61,899 nucleotides of DNA from JBBTSQ01 sp039795895 (GTDB lineage: Bacteria > Patescibacteriota > Minisyncoccia > Phycocordibacterales > JBAYGS01), in the NCBI GenBank assembly GCA_039795895.1, contig JBDKKW010000003.1, positions 1-61,899 on the forward strand. Reading direction: 5' to 3'. The translations under genes and the position numbers were made by a program. Every line of letters begins with the position of its first letter. Within the stretch, counting starts at the first letter, position 1. Shown piece by piece: positions 1 through 8,878 of this stretch. The notes under the pieces were generated by a model that was given only the letters and a program-made list of their open reading frames with translations, ran no database searches and was not told where the DNA came from.

Positions 1-2250
1 GCCTCATCAACCGCTCTCGGTACTACTGACCGATTCGTCATCAGTGGTGCCGGCAATGTCGGTATTGGTACCACTTCTCCTGGTCAGATGCTCTCTGTTG
101 CCGGAGATATCTTGGGTAACAACTTTATTGGCTCATACTTCACCGCGACGAGTACGACTGCAACAAGTTATTTTGCAGGAAAGATCGGTGTTGGTACTAC
201 CACTCCAAACTGGCTCTTCCAGCTCGCAAGTACCACCGCAAGTAATACAATGAAAGGCCAATTGGCTTTGACTGATATGGCTGCAGGTGCCGATCTTAAG
301 CATTGGGTATTTGCATCTGAAGGTGGTGCACTCTACTTTGCTACTTCGACCGATGCGTTTGCAACCTCAACCGTTCCAGCGTTGATGATAACCAAAAATG
401 GTAACGTCGGTATTGGTACCACTTCACCATACCTACCATTGTCGGTATACGGAGGTGCAGCAGCCACCTATTTTGTGGGCTCAGCAACGACTTCGACCAC
501 CACTCTCGCGGGTAGCTTCAACGTGGCAAACGGAGCAATGTTCTATGATAACTCTGGTGCATACACCAGTATCGACAACCTCCAGACTGGTGCACAGAGT
601 TTTGATACCAACGCAGGTATTGTGAGTTGGGTAGATGTTCCCGTTACTTCGGCTGCACCTGCAAGTACTATTGAAAGTTATAGTGCCCAAGTTGGAGGTA
701 CTTCGTTGCTCACTGTTTACGGTGAATCAGACGGTGCTGGAGGTGTGCAAAATCTTCGAGTGGGTATTGGTTCGACTAGTCCGACCCAGATGTTGACTGT
801 CACGGGAGGGGTCAACTTTACTGGTATCGCTGCTGGTGCAGGTACTGCCTATGTCTGTAGTACTGTGACCACTGGTGTACTTTCAACTTCTACTACAGCA
901 TGTAATCCGTCATCGATTCGATTCAAGGAAAATGTGGAAAATCTTTCGGCTGATCGCGGACTTGCTGGTGTGCTTCGTATGCGACCAGTGACTTATACCT
1001 ACAAGCCAGATATGGCGATTAGTGGTCAGCAAGTTGGATTTATCGCTGAAGAAATGGTGGGTATTGTGCCGGAAGCAGTGGGCTTTGATAGCCAAGGACT
1101 TCCAAGTAATATCGACTATGCAAAGTTGACTCCGATTCTTGCGAAAGCAATTCAGGAGCTTGCGACAACAACTGCATTTATCAGTAATGAGTGGGCAAGT
1201 ACTACTCCAGTATTTGCAGTGACTGCTGAGGGAAATATCGGTATCGGTACTTCGACTCCAGCATACAAGCTCCAGGTGATGGGTGATATTGCAGCGACTT
1301 CGTTTGTGAACATCTCGACTCGTGATGCCAAGAAAGATATTTCATATCTTTCTGCGAGTGATGACGCTACGGTCCTTGAGAAAATCAAGGCACTCAATGT
1401 GGCAACCTATCGATACAATATCGAGCCAAACAGCAACCCGCTTCGTATGGGCTTGATCGCTGAAGAAGCACCATCAGAAATCCTCGCGGTCGGTGGCAAG
1501 GGTGTCGATATCTACAAGCTCTCATCATTTATCCTCGCGGGTGTGAAAGCACAGCAAAGTAAGCTCGAATCTCTCGAGACTCGCATCGCGCGACTCGAAG
1601 CAAATCAGTCGACTGGTGGCACACAGACTCAGTCTGTCGGAGACTACTTGAGTCAGATGGGTGTCCAGCTCTCAGCGACCGTCGCACAATTTAAGACAAT
1701 GGTGGTAGATGCGCTCACCGTCGGTAGTAGCGACAAGCCATCAGGCATCACGCTCTACGATGAGGTCACCAAACAGCCATACTGCTTGAAGATTGCAAAT
1801 GGTGCGACCGTCACTGCTCCAGGAGTCTGTACTTCAGTATCGAGTGCTCCAAGTATCCCTGAGACTTCGACCACCACACCGTCACTTCCATCAGGTACCG
1901 CAACTTCAACCTCGAGTGATACAATCCCTCCAGTGATTAGTCTTAATGGCAACAATCCTGCGACCGTACAGCGAGGCGCGACTTACCTTGATCCGGGTGC
2001 GACTGTGACTGACAATGTCAATGATAATCTCGGGGTGACAACTGTTGGTGGCGAAATCGATACTACAATCCCAGGAGAATATACGGTACACTACAGTGCG
2101 ACTGACGCAGCAGGGAACACTGCGAGTACCACTCGTACCGTGATCGTTACTGATTCGTCTGCAACAAATACGATGCTCAATGTCTCGACGACCACCGATG
2201 TAAGTGGTACGACAAGCACCGCAACGACCTCTGATACCGTAACACCATAG
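1..2250 (+). CDS. Tail-fibre-like surface protein with tandem S74 domains, 5' end cut by window
   Basis: The frame is open from the first base, so the N-terminus lies outside the window; 749 residues are visible. The first 420 or so residues are Ser/Thr/Gly-rich with repeated GIGTTSP-like motifs (near residues 19, 64, 135, 255 and 411), typical of trimeric phage-fibre-like proteins. Two peptidase S74 (intramolecular chaperone) domains follow: one from about residue 303 (SIRFKENVENL) and one from about 438 (STRDAKKDISYL), the latter ending in a coiled coil (LESLETRIARLEANQ). A DUF5011/Ig-like domain covers about 640-735. Known S74 domains help trimerisation and often cut themselves off just before the conserved Ser. 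A cell-surface fibre role is inferred. The next gene starts 3 nt after the stop, so the two are probably cotranscribed. Confidence 0.85.
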   Translation, partial: ASSTALGTTDRFVISGAGNVGIGTTSPGQMLSVAGDILGNNFIGSYFTATSTTATSYFAGKIGVGTTTPNWLFQLASTTASNTMKGQLALTDMAAGADLKHWVFASEGGALYFATSTDAFATSTVPALMITKNGNVGIGTTSPYLPLSVYGGAAATYFVGSATTSTTTLAGSFNVANGAMFYDNSGAYTSIDNLQTGAQSFDTNAGIVSWVDVPVTSAAPASTIESYSAQVGGTSLLTVYGESDGAGGVQNLRVGIGSTSPTQMLTVTGGVNFTGIAAGAGTAYVCSTVTTGVLSTSTTACNPSSIRFKENVENLSADRGLAGVLRMRPVTYTYKPDMAISGQQVGFIAEEMVGIVPEAVGFDSQGLPSNIDYAKLTPILAKAIQELATTTAFISNEWASTTPVFAVTAEGNIGIGTSTPAYKLQVMGDIAATSFVNISTRDAKKDISYLSASDDATVLEKIKALNVATYRYNIEPNSNPLRMGLIAEEAPSEILAVGGKGVDIYKLSSFILAGVKAQQSKLESLETRIARLEANQSTGGTQTQSVGDYLSQMGVQLSATVAQFKTMVVDALTVGSSDKPSGITLYDEVTKQPYCLKIANGATVTAPGVCTSVSSAPSIPETSTTTPSLPSGTATSTSSDTIPPVISLNGNNPATVQRGATYLDPGATVTDNVNDNLGVTTVGGEIDTTIPGEYTVHYSATDAAGNTASTTRTVIVTDSSATNTMLNVSTTTDVSGTTSTATTSDTVTP

Positions 2251-2253
2251 TGT

Positions 2254-4380
2254 ATGTCTCTACGGATATTCAAAATTAACGCACTTCTTGTATCACTAGT
2301 ATTCAGTGTGTACTTCGGTGTGTGTGTATCTCGAGTCAATGCAGCGACGAAAATAAATGCACCAGCTTCTGTACGTCTGACGAGTGGACTGGTTGATTAT
2401 TGGCCGTTTGATGCTCCGTATGTTAGTTTTGTCTCTAACACCGCCACCGATATTGCGAGTGGCGCTAAAAATGCCACGTTTGTGAGTATGGCTACGAGTA
2501 GTGCTCCTGTGGCGGGCAAGCTTGGGCAAGCCTTGTATTTTGCGGGAGTGAGTAGTCATTTGAATGTGAGTAATCTTGATAGTGTTGGCGGTACCCAGAC
2601 CGTCTCTTTTTGGTTGAAGCGGGGCCGTACATCGTCCGGAGGATTTGAGGGTGTTATTGGTTGTAACACGACTGGAGGATGGGGTATCGGTATTGATGGG
2701 GTGACCATCAACGGAAGATTATATAATGGAAAAATCGGTACCTCTGCACACTACACAACAGGAACTATTCTTGATACCAAGTGGCACCATGTGGTCCAGA
2801 CTCGCGACGGTGCGACTGTGCAATTCTATATCGATGGTGCATTTGATTCGAGTCAGGCTGATACTGATACCTACAGCTGTACGAGTGGTACAGCGACTTA
2901 TACCATCGGAGATATTAACAGTGGTGCGCCGTTGCTCGGGACGATTGATGATCTTCGTGTATACAACAGAATCTTGAGTACGACCGAAATCACTTCGTTG
3001 TACAAGCTCGGCCAAGCCACCATTCAAGCTTCAAAAAAGACTACTCGCACCGACGGACTGATTGGTATTTGGACGTTTGATGGCAAAGATATTACCAATG
3101 GAAGAATTCTCGATCGCAGTGGCAACGGGCGAGATTTGTATATGAACAATATTGCAACCTCATCTTTTTATGTTTCCGGTAAAAATGGACAAGCGGGGAG
3201 TTATAGTGGAAACAGTAGTCGCAAGGAATACGCCATGTCGTCGGCGACCACATGGGGAATTTCGACTGTCTATAGTATGTCGGCATGGATAAAAACTTCA
3301 GCAAGTAATGCTGCTTCGGTCGTTGCTTTGGGAAGGCAGAGTGTACTCGATGAACCAATGATTTATATGTCGCCCACCAACGCCGCCTTTTATATTTCTT
3401 GTGGTGCAGGATGTTATACCGGTATGGTGGGTAATGTGACAACCATCAACAATGGGAAGTGGCATCATATTGTGGTGACTTCTTCGGCACACGCTTGCGC
3501 AAGCTTGCGTATCTATGTTGATGGGGTTCTCGAAGGAAATACTTGTAGCACCGCTGGAGCAGCCACTGCTCCAAGTGATGGCTCTAATCGGTATTTATCA
3601 GTAGGTTTCCGTTCGTGGCCATATCCGACCGGAGCGTCAGAACTTTTTAATGGATTGATTGATAATGTCCGACTCTACAACAAAGCACTATCTGCTCAGG
3701 AGGTCACTGCACTATATAAGGCCGAGAGTGCGTCAAAGGTAAATGCCTCTCAAAATGCTCAGCTTGCTTCAGGTTTGGTGGGACTCTGGTCGCTCGATGG
3801 AGCAGATGCAATACGAGGTTCGTTTAAGGATCGTAGTGGTCAGAGCAGAGATGGATACATTGTCGGTACGATTGCCTCATCTACTTTTTATGTCCCAGGT
3901 AAGATTGGGCAATCGGTGAAATTTGCTGCGAATGACAGCTATATCAGTGTCCCCAATCTCGACACAAACACCCTGAGTGTTTTTGCGTGGATCAAGGTGA
4001 GTGGTGCCACCGACCAAGTGATTGTGGATGTGCTCGGTAGTGGTGGGTTTGGTTTTTATCTTGGAGGTGGAGCTGGAGGTACCTTGCGCCTAACAAAACG
4101 TGGTGGTTCTGAGGTGGCTTCTACGGGTACTGTTTCTGGGGGTGTGTGGCATCATGTTGGTGTGGTGTATGATGGCGCCAATGCTAAATTTTTTATCGAC
4201 GGTGTTCCGAGTGGTGCCCCGGCATACACACAAACGTTTTCAAGTGGATCAACTCGCTATGGTATCGGAGGTATTGAAGCTGCTGGGTTTACCATGAACG
4301 GGTGGCTCGATGATGTTCGATTGTACAACAGAACATTGTCTCAAGATGAGATCACACGCCTCTATAGTATTGGCAGATAA
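2254..4380 (+). CDS. Secreted protein with three LamG (concanavalin-A-like) domains
   Basis: 708 residues. The N-terminus has a basic start, a hydrophobic stretch (LLVSLVFSVYFGVCV) and a likely signal peptidase site near residue 30. Three LamG/laminin_G_3 repeats follow at about 40-250, 258-490 and 498-705. Each opens with a GLxGxWxFDG-like strand and a DRSGNGR/DRSGQSR-like turn, and closes with a DDVRLYNRxLS-like segment. Such domains bind glycans or proteins at the cell surface; the ligand is unknown. No sorting motif or C-terminal membrane helix is visible. It lies between the S74 protein and a second LamG protein of the same architecture, which suggests a surface-adhesion cluster made by duplication. 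Confidence 0.85.
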   Translation: MSLRIFKINALLVSLVFSVYFGVCVSRVNAATKINAPASVRLTSGLVDYWPFDAPYVSFVSNTATDIASGAKNATFVSMATSSAPVAGKLGQALYFAGVSSHLNVSNLDSVGGTQTVSFWLKRGRTSSGGFEGVIGCNTTGGWGIGIDGVTINGRLYNGKIGTSAHYTTGTILDTKWHHVVQTRDGATVQFYIDGAFDSSQADTDTYSCTSGTATYTIGDINSGAPLLGTIDDLRVYNRILSTTEITSLYKLGQATIQASKKTTRTDGLIGIWTFDGKDITNGRILDRSGNGRDLYMNNIATSSFYVSGKNGQAGSYSGNSSRKEYAMSSATTWGISTVYSMSAWIKTSASNAASVVALGRQSVLDEPMIYMSPTNAAFYISCGAGCYTGMVGNVTTINNGKWHHIVVTSSAHACASLRIYVDGVLEGNTCSTAGAATAPSDGSNRYLSVGFRSWPYPTGASELFNGLIDNVRLYNKALSAQEVTALYKAESASKVNASQNAQLASGLVGLWSLDGADAIRGSFKDRSGQSRDGYIVGTIASSTFYVPGKIGQSVKFAANDSYISVPNLDTNTLSVFAWIKVSGATDQVIVDVLGSGGFGFYLGGGAGGTLRLTKRGGSEVASTGTVSGGVWHHVGVVYDGANAKFFIDGVPSGAPAYTQTFSSGSTRYGIGGIEAAGFTMNGWLDDVRLYNRTLSQDEITRLYSIGR

Positions 4381-4429
4381 TACCTAAGTGCGTCTGGATT
4401 AAAGACGGGTTTAAAGAAGAAAATATTGC

Positions 4430-4435
4430 TATAAT
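4430..4435 (+). promoter_or_regulatory. -10 box TATAAT upstream of second LamG gene
   Basis: TATAAT lies 12 nt before the ATG at 4448, so the transcript would start almost at the start codon. No Shine-Dalgarno site is present. Confidence 0.6.
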
Positions 4436-4447
4436 CAACTCACGTAT

Positions 4448-6520
4448 ATGGCAAAAAACCCCACCAACAATTTTATGTATTTACTGAGATTCTTTGTCGG
4501 TGTGCTTGTGTTGGTGCCTGTTTTTGCGCATGCTTCGGTCAAGACTAATGTGTCGACTCCGCCAGTGAGTAATCGGGGACTTGTAGGCTACTGGTCGTTT
4601 AACGGTACTGATGTGAATTCCACGACCGTATTTGATCGCAGTACGTACGCATACGATGGCACCCTTCACGGTATGGGGACAAAATACTCACTTTCTGGAA
4701 AAGTGGGTCAGGCGTTTTCTTTTGATGGTACCGGTGCGTATATATCACTCCCAAATCTTGATATGCAAGCGCCTTTGTCGTGGTCATTTTGGATTAAGCG
4801 GGGGAGGATTGGTCACGCGAACGATGATTTTTTTGGTGGTGACAGCGCGGGTTCGTGGGGTCTTGGCTTCAACGCAGACAATACACTCTTTCTTACAAAA
4901 GTGGGGGTTAATAGTGTAAGCTCGACGGGCACTATCACCGATATGAAGTGGCATCATGTGGCGGTGACTTATGATGGTACGAATGTACGATTTTATTTTG
5001 ACGGTGTTCTTGATTCTGCTCCAAGCTATACGAGTGGTACCTATACTAGTAGTGGGGGTGCGTACGCGATGGGGAGGGTAAATGTTTCGGCGTATTTTAG
5101 TGGCGCACTTGATGAGGTGCGGATGTATAGTCGGGTGTTGTCGGCATCAGAGGTGAGGACCTTGTACGGTAGTGGGTCGGTAAAGATTGCGAGTCCTTCA
5201 TCGAGTAATGCGGTGGTACCCAATGGTCTGATTGGTCTCTGGTCGTTTAATACCAATGACGTTGTGAATGGGACACTGATCGATCGAAGTGTTTCTGGAA
5301 ATACTGCGTATTTGTACAACACGGCAACATCGACGGTCTACAGTACTGGACGTATCGGTCAGGGGCTGACTTTTGATGGTGCCGATGATTATGCAAAGAC
5401 GCTCGCCACGACTTGGGGGGTGACCAATACTCTCTCGATGTCGGCGTGGATAAAAACAACGAGTAATACGTTGTCGATCGCATCGCTGGGCCACACCACA
5501 GTCACCGATGAAGCTTTGATGTATGTGTATGGTGGTACGGCGGCGCTGTATTTTTCTCAGGGGACTGGTGTGTACACAGGTGTCAATGGCACAAAGATAG
5601 TGAATGACGGCGTGTGGCACCATGTGGTGGTTGTGGCTACGGGACCGTCTGTTGCGTGCGCGAATATACGGATATATGTCGATGGTGTGCGTGATACTGA
5701 ACATTGTATTGCAGAAAGTGTCTCTAGTATCAGTGATGCTACGCCTCGTAATTTTTTCATCGGATGGCGTTCATGGGGTGGGGGCGGATTTGAATTGTAT
5801 AATGGGAGTATCGATGATGTTCGGTTATATAATCGCGTGCTTACTTTAGGAGAGATAGGACAACTATATCGTTCGAGCGGTGTTACCAATCTCAATGTGT
5901 CTCAGAATAAAAAGAGCATTGGGGGACTTGTGGGATTGTGGTCATTTGATGGGTCAGATATGGTGACAGGGACCACCGCCTACGATCGGAGTGGAAATGG
6001 GTATAATGGAGCACTGCATGGATTGGCGACTTCCAGTGTTGCGGTCGGCAAGGTGGGACAGGCGCTCCGATTCAATGGAGTCGACAATTATATTAGCGTC
6101 CCTAATTTTGATATGAGCACTTTGAGTGCTTTTGGGTGGGTCAATATTACTCCCGGGAGTACTCAGGCGATTATTGATAGTCTCGCTAATGGCGGATGGG
6201 GTTTGTATATTGCGTCAGACGACACGGTGCGTTTTACCAAGCGGGGTAGTGCCGAAGTTGTCTCAGTGGGTACGGTATCGCGTGGATGGCACTATATTGG
6301 TGTCACCTATGATGGTGCAAATGCACGATTGTATATTGATGGTGTGCTCGACAGTGCGCCAGCCTTTAGTCAAACATTTTCTAATGGCGCGATGGGGTAT
6401 GGTATCGGTGGCTTGAGTTCTGCTGGGTTTACAATCAACGGCCGTCTCGATGATGTGCGTTTGTACAATAGAGTGCTCTCTTCGACTGAAGTAAGGACGC
6501 TGTACAATACAGAAAAGTAG
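4448..6520 (+). CDS. Secreted protein with three LamG domains (paralogue of the upstream gene)
   Basis: 690 residues. Signal peptide with hydrophobic core FFVGVLVLVPVFA; an internal Met at residue 11 (MYLLRFF) could be the true start. Three LamG units run at about 40-240, 256-485 and 497-690, with the same GLVGYWSFNG, DRSGNGYNG and DDVRLYNRVL landmarks as the preceding gene, so the two are recent paralogues. No anchor motif is visible. Inferred to be an exported adhesin or cell-envelope protein; the substrate cannot be read from sequence. It has its own -10 box, so it is probably transcribed separately from the upstream pair. Confidence 0.85.
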   Translation: MAKNPTNNFMYLLRFFVGVLVLVPVFAHASVKTNVSTPPVSNRGLVGYWSFNGTDVNSTTVFDRSTYAYDGTLHGMGTKYSLSGKVGQAFSFDGTGAYISLPNLDMQAPLSWSFWIKRGRIGHANDDFFGGDSAGSWGLGFNADNTLFLTKVGVNSVSSTGTITDMKWHHVAVTYDGTNVRFYFDGVLDSAPSYTSGTYTSSGGAYAMGRVNVSAYFSGALDEVRMYSRVLSASEVRTLYGSGSVKIASPSSSNAVVPNGLIGLWSFNTNDVVNGTLIDRSVSGNTAYLYNTATSTVYSTGRIGQGLTFDGADDYAKTLATTWGVTNTLSMSAWIKTTSNTLSIASLGHTTVTDEALMYVYGGTAALYFSQGTGVYTGVNGTKIVNDGVWHHVVVVATGPSVACANIRIYVDGVRDTEHCIAESVSSISDATPRNFFIGWRSWGGGGFELYNGSIDDVRLYNRVLTLGEIGQLYRSSGVTNLNVSQNKKSIGGLVGLWSFDGSDMVTGTTAYDRSGNGYNGALHGLATSSVAVGKVGQALRFNGVDNYISVPNFDMSTLSAFGWVNITPGSTQAIIDSLANGGWGLYIASDDTVRFTKRGSAEVVSVGTVSRGWHYIGVTYDGANARLYIDGVLDSAPAFSQTFSNGAMGYGIGGLSSAGFTINGRLDDVRLYNRVLSSTEVRTLYNTEK

Positions 6521-6528
6521 AATCTTGT

Positions 6529-6534
6529 TATACT
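6529..6534 (+). promoter_or_regulatory. -10 box TATACT upstream of gap
   Basis: TATACT lies 25 nt before the gap ATG and implies a 5' UTR of about 19 nt. No convincing Shine-Dalgarno site is next to the ATG. Confidence 0.5.
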
Positions 6535-6559
6535 ATAAGGACGAATTAAATTTAATGTT

Positions 6560-7609
6560 ATGAAAAAAATAAAAGTAGCAATCAACGGATTTGGACGAAT
6601 CGGACGAGCCTTTTTGAAGGTAGCGCGAGAGCGAACGAGCGAGATAGAGGTGGTGGCGATTAATGACTTGGGTGATATCAAGAGCTTTGCTTACTTGCTC
6701 AAATACGATACTGCGTATGGTGTGAGTGATTTTGAGGTGAAAGTGAAGGCGGATAATTCTGCATTGATTGTCGATGGCAAAGAGGTTGCGTTTGTCAGTG
6801 AACGCGACGCGACAAAACTTCCATGGGGGAAACTCGGTGTGGATGTGGTGGTAGAGTCGACCGGACTTTTCACTAGTTTTGAAAAAGCCCAGGTGCATAT
6901 TACGGCTGGGGCAAAACGAGTGGTGATCTCGGCGCCAGCGAAGGATGAAGCCGGAGTCGCCGGCGCCCCAGTCGTAGCTGGCGAAACCGTCTTGATGGCT
7001 ATGAATGAAGAAAAGCTTGGTACCTGCCAAATCACTTCAAACGCGTCTTGTACCACCAACGCTGGTTCGCCTTTACTTGCGATTCTCGATGGAGCGCTTG
7101 GTGTCGAAAAAGCTCTTCTTAATACCGTGCACGGCTACACCGCGAGCCAGTCTCTCGTAGACGGTCCAAATAAAAAAGATTTTCGTGAAGGCCGTGCTGC
7201 GGCGCAAAATATAGTGCCTTCTTCAACTGGCGCGGCGATTGCGGTGACCAAGATTATTACCCACTTGAAAGGACTTTTTGACGGGGTCTCAATGCGAGTG
7301 CCGGTGGTTACCGGTTCTATCGTAGATGTGACTTTTGTCTCAAAGAAAAATACTTCAGCCGAGGAGGTAAATGCGATTTTGAAAAAGGCCGCGGACTCTG
7401 CTCGCTGGAAAGGGATTTTTACGGTGACCGAAGAGCCTCTTGTTTCGAGCGACATTATCGGCAATCGCCACGCGTCTATCGCTGACCTCGCTTTTACTCG
7501 CGTGGTTGGGGGCAATCTCGTAAAGGTAATGGCGTGGTACGACAACGAGATGGGGTATACCTACACGCTCGTGGATCATGTGATTAAGGCGGGGAAGTTG
7601 GTTAAATAA
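6560..7609 (+). CDS. gap: Glyceraldehyde-3-phosphate dehydrogenase, type I
   Basis: 349 residues, slightly longer than the usual 330-340. It oxidises glyceraldehyde 3-phosphate to 1,3-bisphosphoglycerate in the cytosol. The NAD-binding Rossmann motif INGFGRIGR is at residues 8-16. The catalytic Cys is C164 in SNASCTTNAG and the partner His is H191 in TVHGYT. The usual second Cys of the CTTNC motif is Ala here, which is tolerated in the family. The C-terminal WYDNEMGY signature is intact. It heads the sugar-phosphate island, and a small membrane-protein gene starts 3 nt after its stop. Confidence 0.97.
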   Translation: MKKIKVAINGFGRIGRAFLKVARERTSEIEVVAINDLGDIKSFAYLLKYDTAYGVSDFEVKVKADNSALIVDGKEVAFVSERDATKLPWGKLGVDVVVESTGLFTSFEKAQVHITAGAKRVVISAPAKDEAGVAGAPVVAGETVLMAMNEEKLGTCQITSNASCTTNAGSPLLAILDGALGVEKALLNTVHGYTASQSLVDGPNKKDFREGRAAAQNIVPSSTGAAIAVTKIITHLKGLFDGVSMRVPVVTGSIVDVTFVSKKNTSAEEVNAILKKAADSARWKGIFTVTEEPLVSSDIIGNRHASIADLAFTRVVGGNLVKVMAWYDNEMGYTYTLVDHVIKAGKLVK

Positions 7610-7612
7610 TTT

Positions 7613-7900
7613 ATGAACATAATTTCATTTGTAATTATCTCTGTCGTTTTGGGGCTATTAAATGGTTTTCTTGGAAGAAATCCTAACAAGAAATATCGGG
7701 TCTATACGGTATCAGGTTATTGCATTTTTATTGGTGGATTAGTGTTTTTATGGTTAATGTTTACTTCACCCTCGAAATATCCTCTGGGGTTATGGGATTA
7801 CCTTACTTTCCCCGGAATTCTAATTATTCTCGGTATTCTAATAATTATTGCCTCCCATTTTAAATTGGATGAAAAAGACAAATCCCATAAACTTTGGTAA
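7613..7900 (+). CDS. Small multi-pass membrane protein of unknown function
   Basis: 95 residues. Three hydrophobic segments are visible: about 3-19 (ISFVIISVVLGLLNGFL), 32-52 (VSGYCIFIGGLVFLWLMF) and 66-86 (YLTFPGILIILGILIIIA), followed by a charged tail (KLDEKDKSHK). It starts 3 nt after the gap stop and is probably cotranscribed with it. It is A/T-richer than its metabolic neighbours. I do not recognise the family. Confidence 0.65.
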   Translation: MNIISFVIISVVLGLLNGFLGRNPNKKYRVYTVSGYCIFIGGLVFLWLMFTSPSKYPLGLWDYLTFPGILIILGILIIIASHFKLDEKDKSHKLW

Positions 7901-7979
7901 AAATGATATTACTTCCTATTCCAGTACCAGTAGACTCCTGCAGGGAAGTAGGGTTAATCATCATTAAATAAAAAAGGAA

Positions 7980-8447
7980 ATGAAAAAAGATTTTAAACCA
8001 AGAATTTTGTTTGCCACTGACCATGCTGGGTTTGAGTTGAAAAATCAGCTCCTGGCTTTTGTAAAAGAGCTTGGGTATGAGACTGAAGATATGGGCGCAT
8101 ATACGTTTGATGCAAATGACGACTACCCGGGAATTATGGCGCCGGTCGGTTTTGCAGTGGGGAGCAATCCAGAAAAGTGCAAAGCGATTATTTTAGGTGG
8201 CTCGGGACAAGGGGAGGCGATAGTGGCGAACCGATTTCCGGGCGTACGGGCAGTGGTCTACTACGGAGGAAATCTTGAAATTATCAAACTTTCTCGAGAG
8301 CACAATGATGCCAACATTCTCTCTCTCGGCGCTCGTTTTTTGACCGTCGACGAAGCTAAGGAAGTGGTAAGGCTTTGGCTTGAGACTGCTTTTTCTGGTG
8401 AGGAAAGACATATTCGACGCTTGGAACAAATAGATCATATCTCGTAG
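7980..8447 (+). CDS. rpiB: Ribose-5-phosphate isomerase B
   Basis: 155 residues, the usual RpiB length. It interconverts ribose 5-phosphate and ribulose 5-phosphate. The N-terminal DHAGFELK motif (about residues 14-21) and the GGSGQGEAIVANR loop (about 73-85) are clear. The loop lacks the active-site Cys of E. coli RpiB and has a Glu, as in the actinobacterial-type enzymes, where Glu is known to act as the base. A purine-rich aaaaaggaa directly precedes the ATG. Its TAG stop is part of the left inverted repeat of the S23 element that follows. Confidence 0.93.
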   Translation: MKKDFKPRILFATDHAGFELKNQLLAFVKELGYETEDMGAYTFDANDDYPGIMAPVGFAVGSNPEKCKAIILGGSGQGEAIVANRFPGVRAVVYYGGNLEIIKLSREHNDANILSLGARFLTVDEAKEVVRLWLETAFSGEERHIRRLEQIDHIS

Positions 8448-8866
8448 ACATTAGTAGTTAGACACTAGACATTAGCCAGAAATGAAAATTCATAATTATG
8501 AAAAGCTTGTGGTCTGGCAAAAATCAATGGACTTAGTCCAGGAGGTGTATACTTTGTCTGAGAAATTCCCCAAGACAGAATTATACGGTTTAACAAATCA
8601 AATACGAAGGAGTGCTGTATCAATACCCTCAAATATAGCCGAAGGGAGTCATCGAAAGACGGATAACGATTTTTAGCAATTTTTGTGTATCGCTTCCGGA
8701 TCAGCTGCTGAGCTACAGACGCAAATTAAGATTGCTCGGAGATTGGGCTTTTGTGTTTCTTTGATAGCGGAGTATGGTAAAATTGAGTCACTTATAGTAG
8801 AAGTAAGAAAAATGCTGTTCGGGATGGTCGATAATCTTAAGTCTAATGTCTAACTACTAATGTCTA
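8445..8866. mobile_element. IVS-like element: S23 gene between 20-nt terminal inverted repeats
   Basis: The left arm TAGACATTAGTAGTTAGACA (8445-8464) is repeated perfectly in inverted orientation at 8847-8866. The arms enclose one four-helix-bundle (S23) gene. The left arm contains the rpiB stop codon and the right arm contains the S23 stop codon. Known intervening sequences in 23S rRNA genes have the same plan, an S23 ORF within a long stem. Here the unit sits between protein genes. Mobility is inferred from the layout and from related repeats elsewhere in the window. Confidence 0.6.
8482..8853 (+). pseudogene. Four-helix-bundle (S23/IVP family) protein, interrupted by an amber codon
   Basis: The frame starts MKIHNYEKLVVWQKSMDLV and shows the family hallmarks LVVWQKSMDLV, FPKTELYGLTNQIRRSA and SIPSNIAEG. 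A TAG at 8674-8676 replaces the hydrophobic residue normally found in the (E/D)F-hydrophobic-QFL motif. After the stop the same frame continues as QFLCIASGSAAELQTQIK and runs to a TAA at 8851, giving the usual total of about 123 codons. Everything except that codon looks intact, so this is a recent nonsense mutation, a sequencing error or suppression. S23 proteins have no firmly known function. Confidence 0.8.
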
Positions 8867-8878
8867 ACGTCTAGTCCC

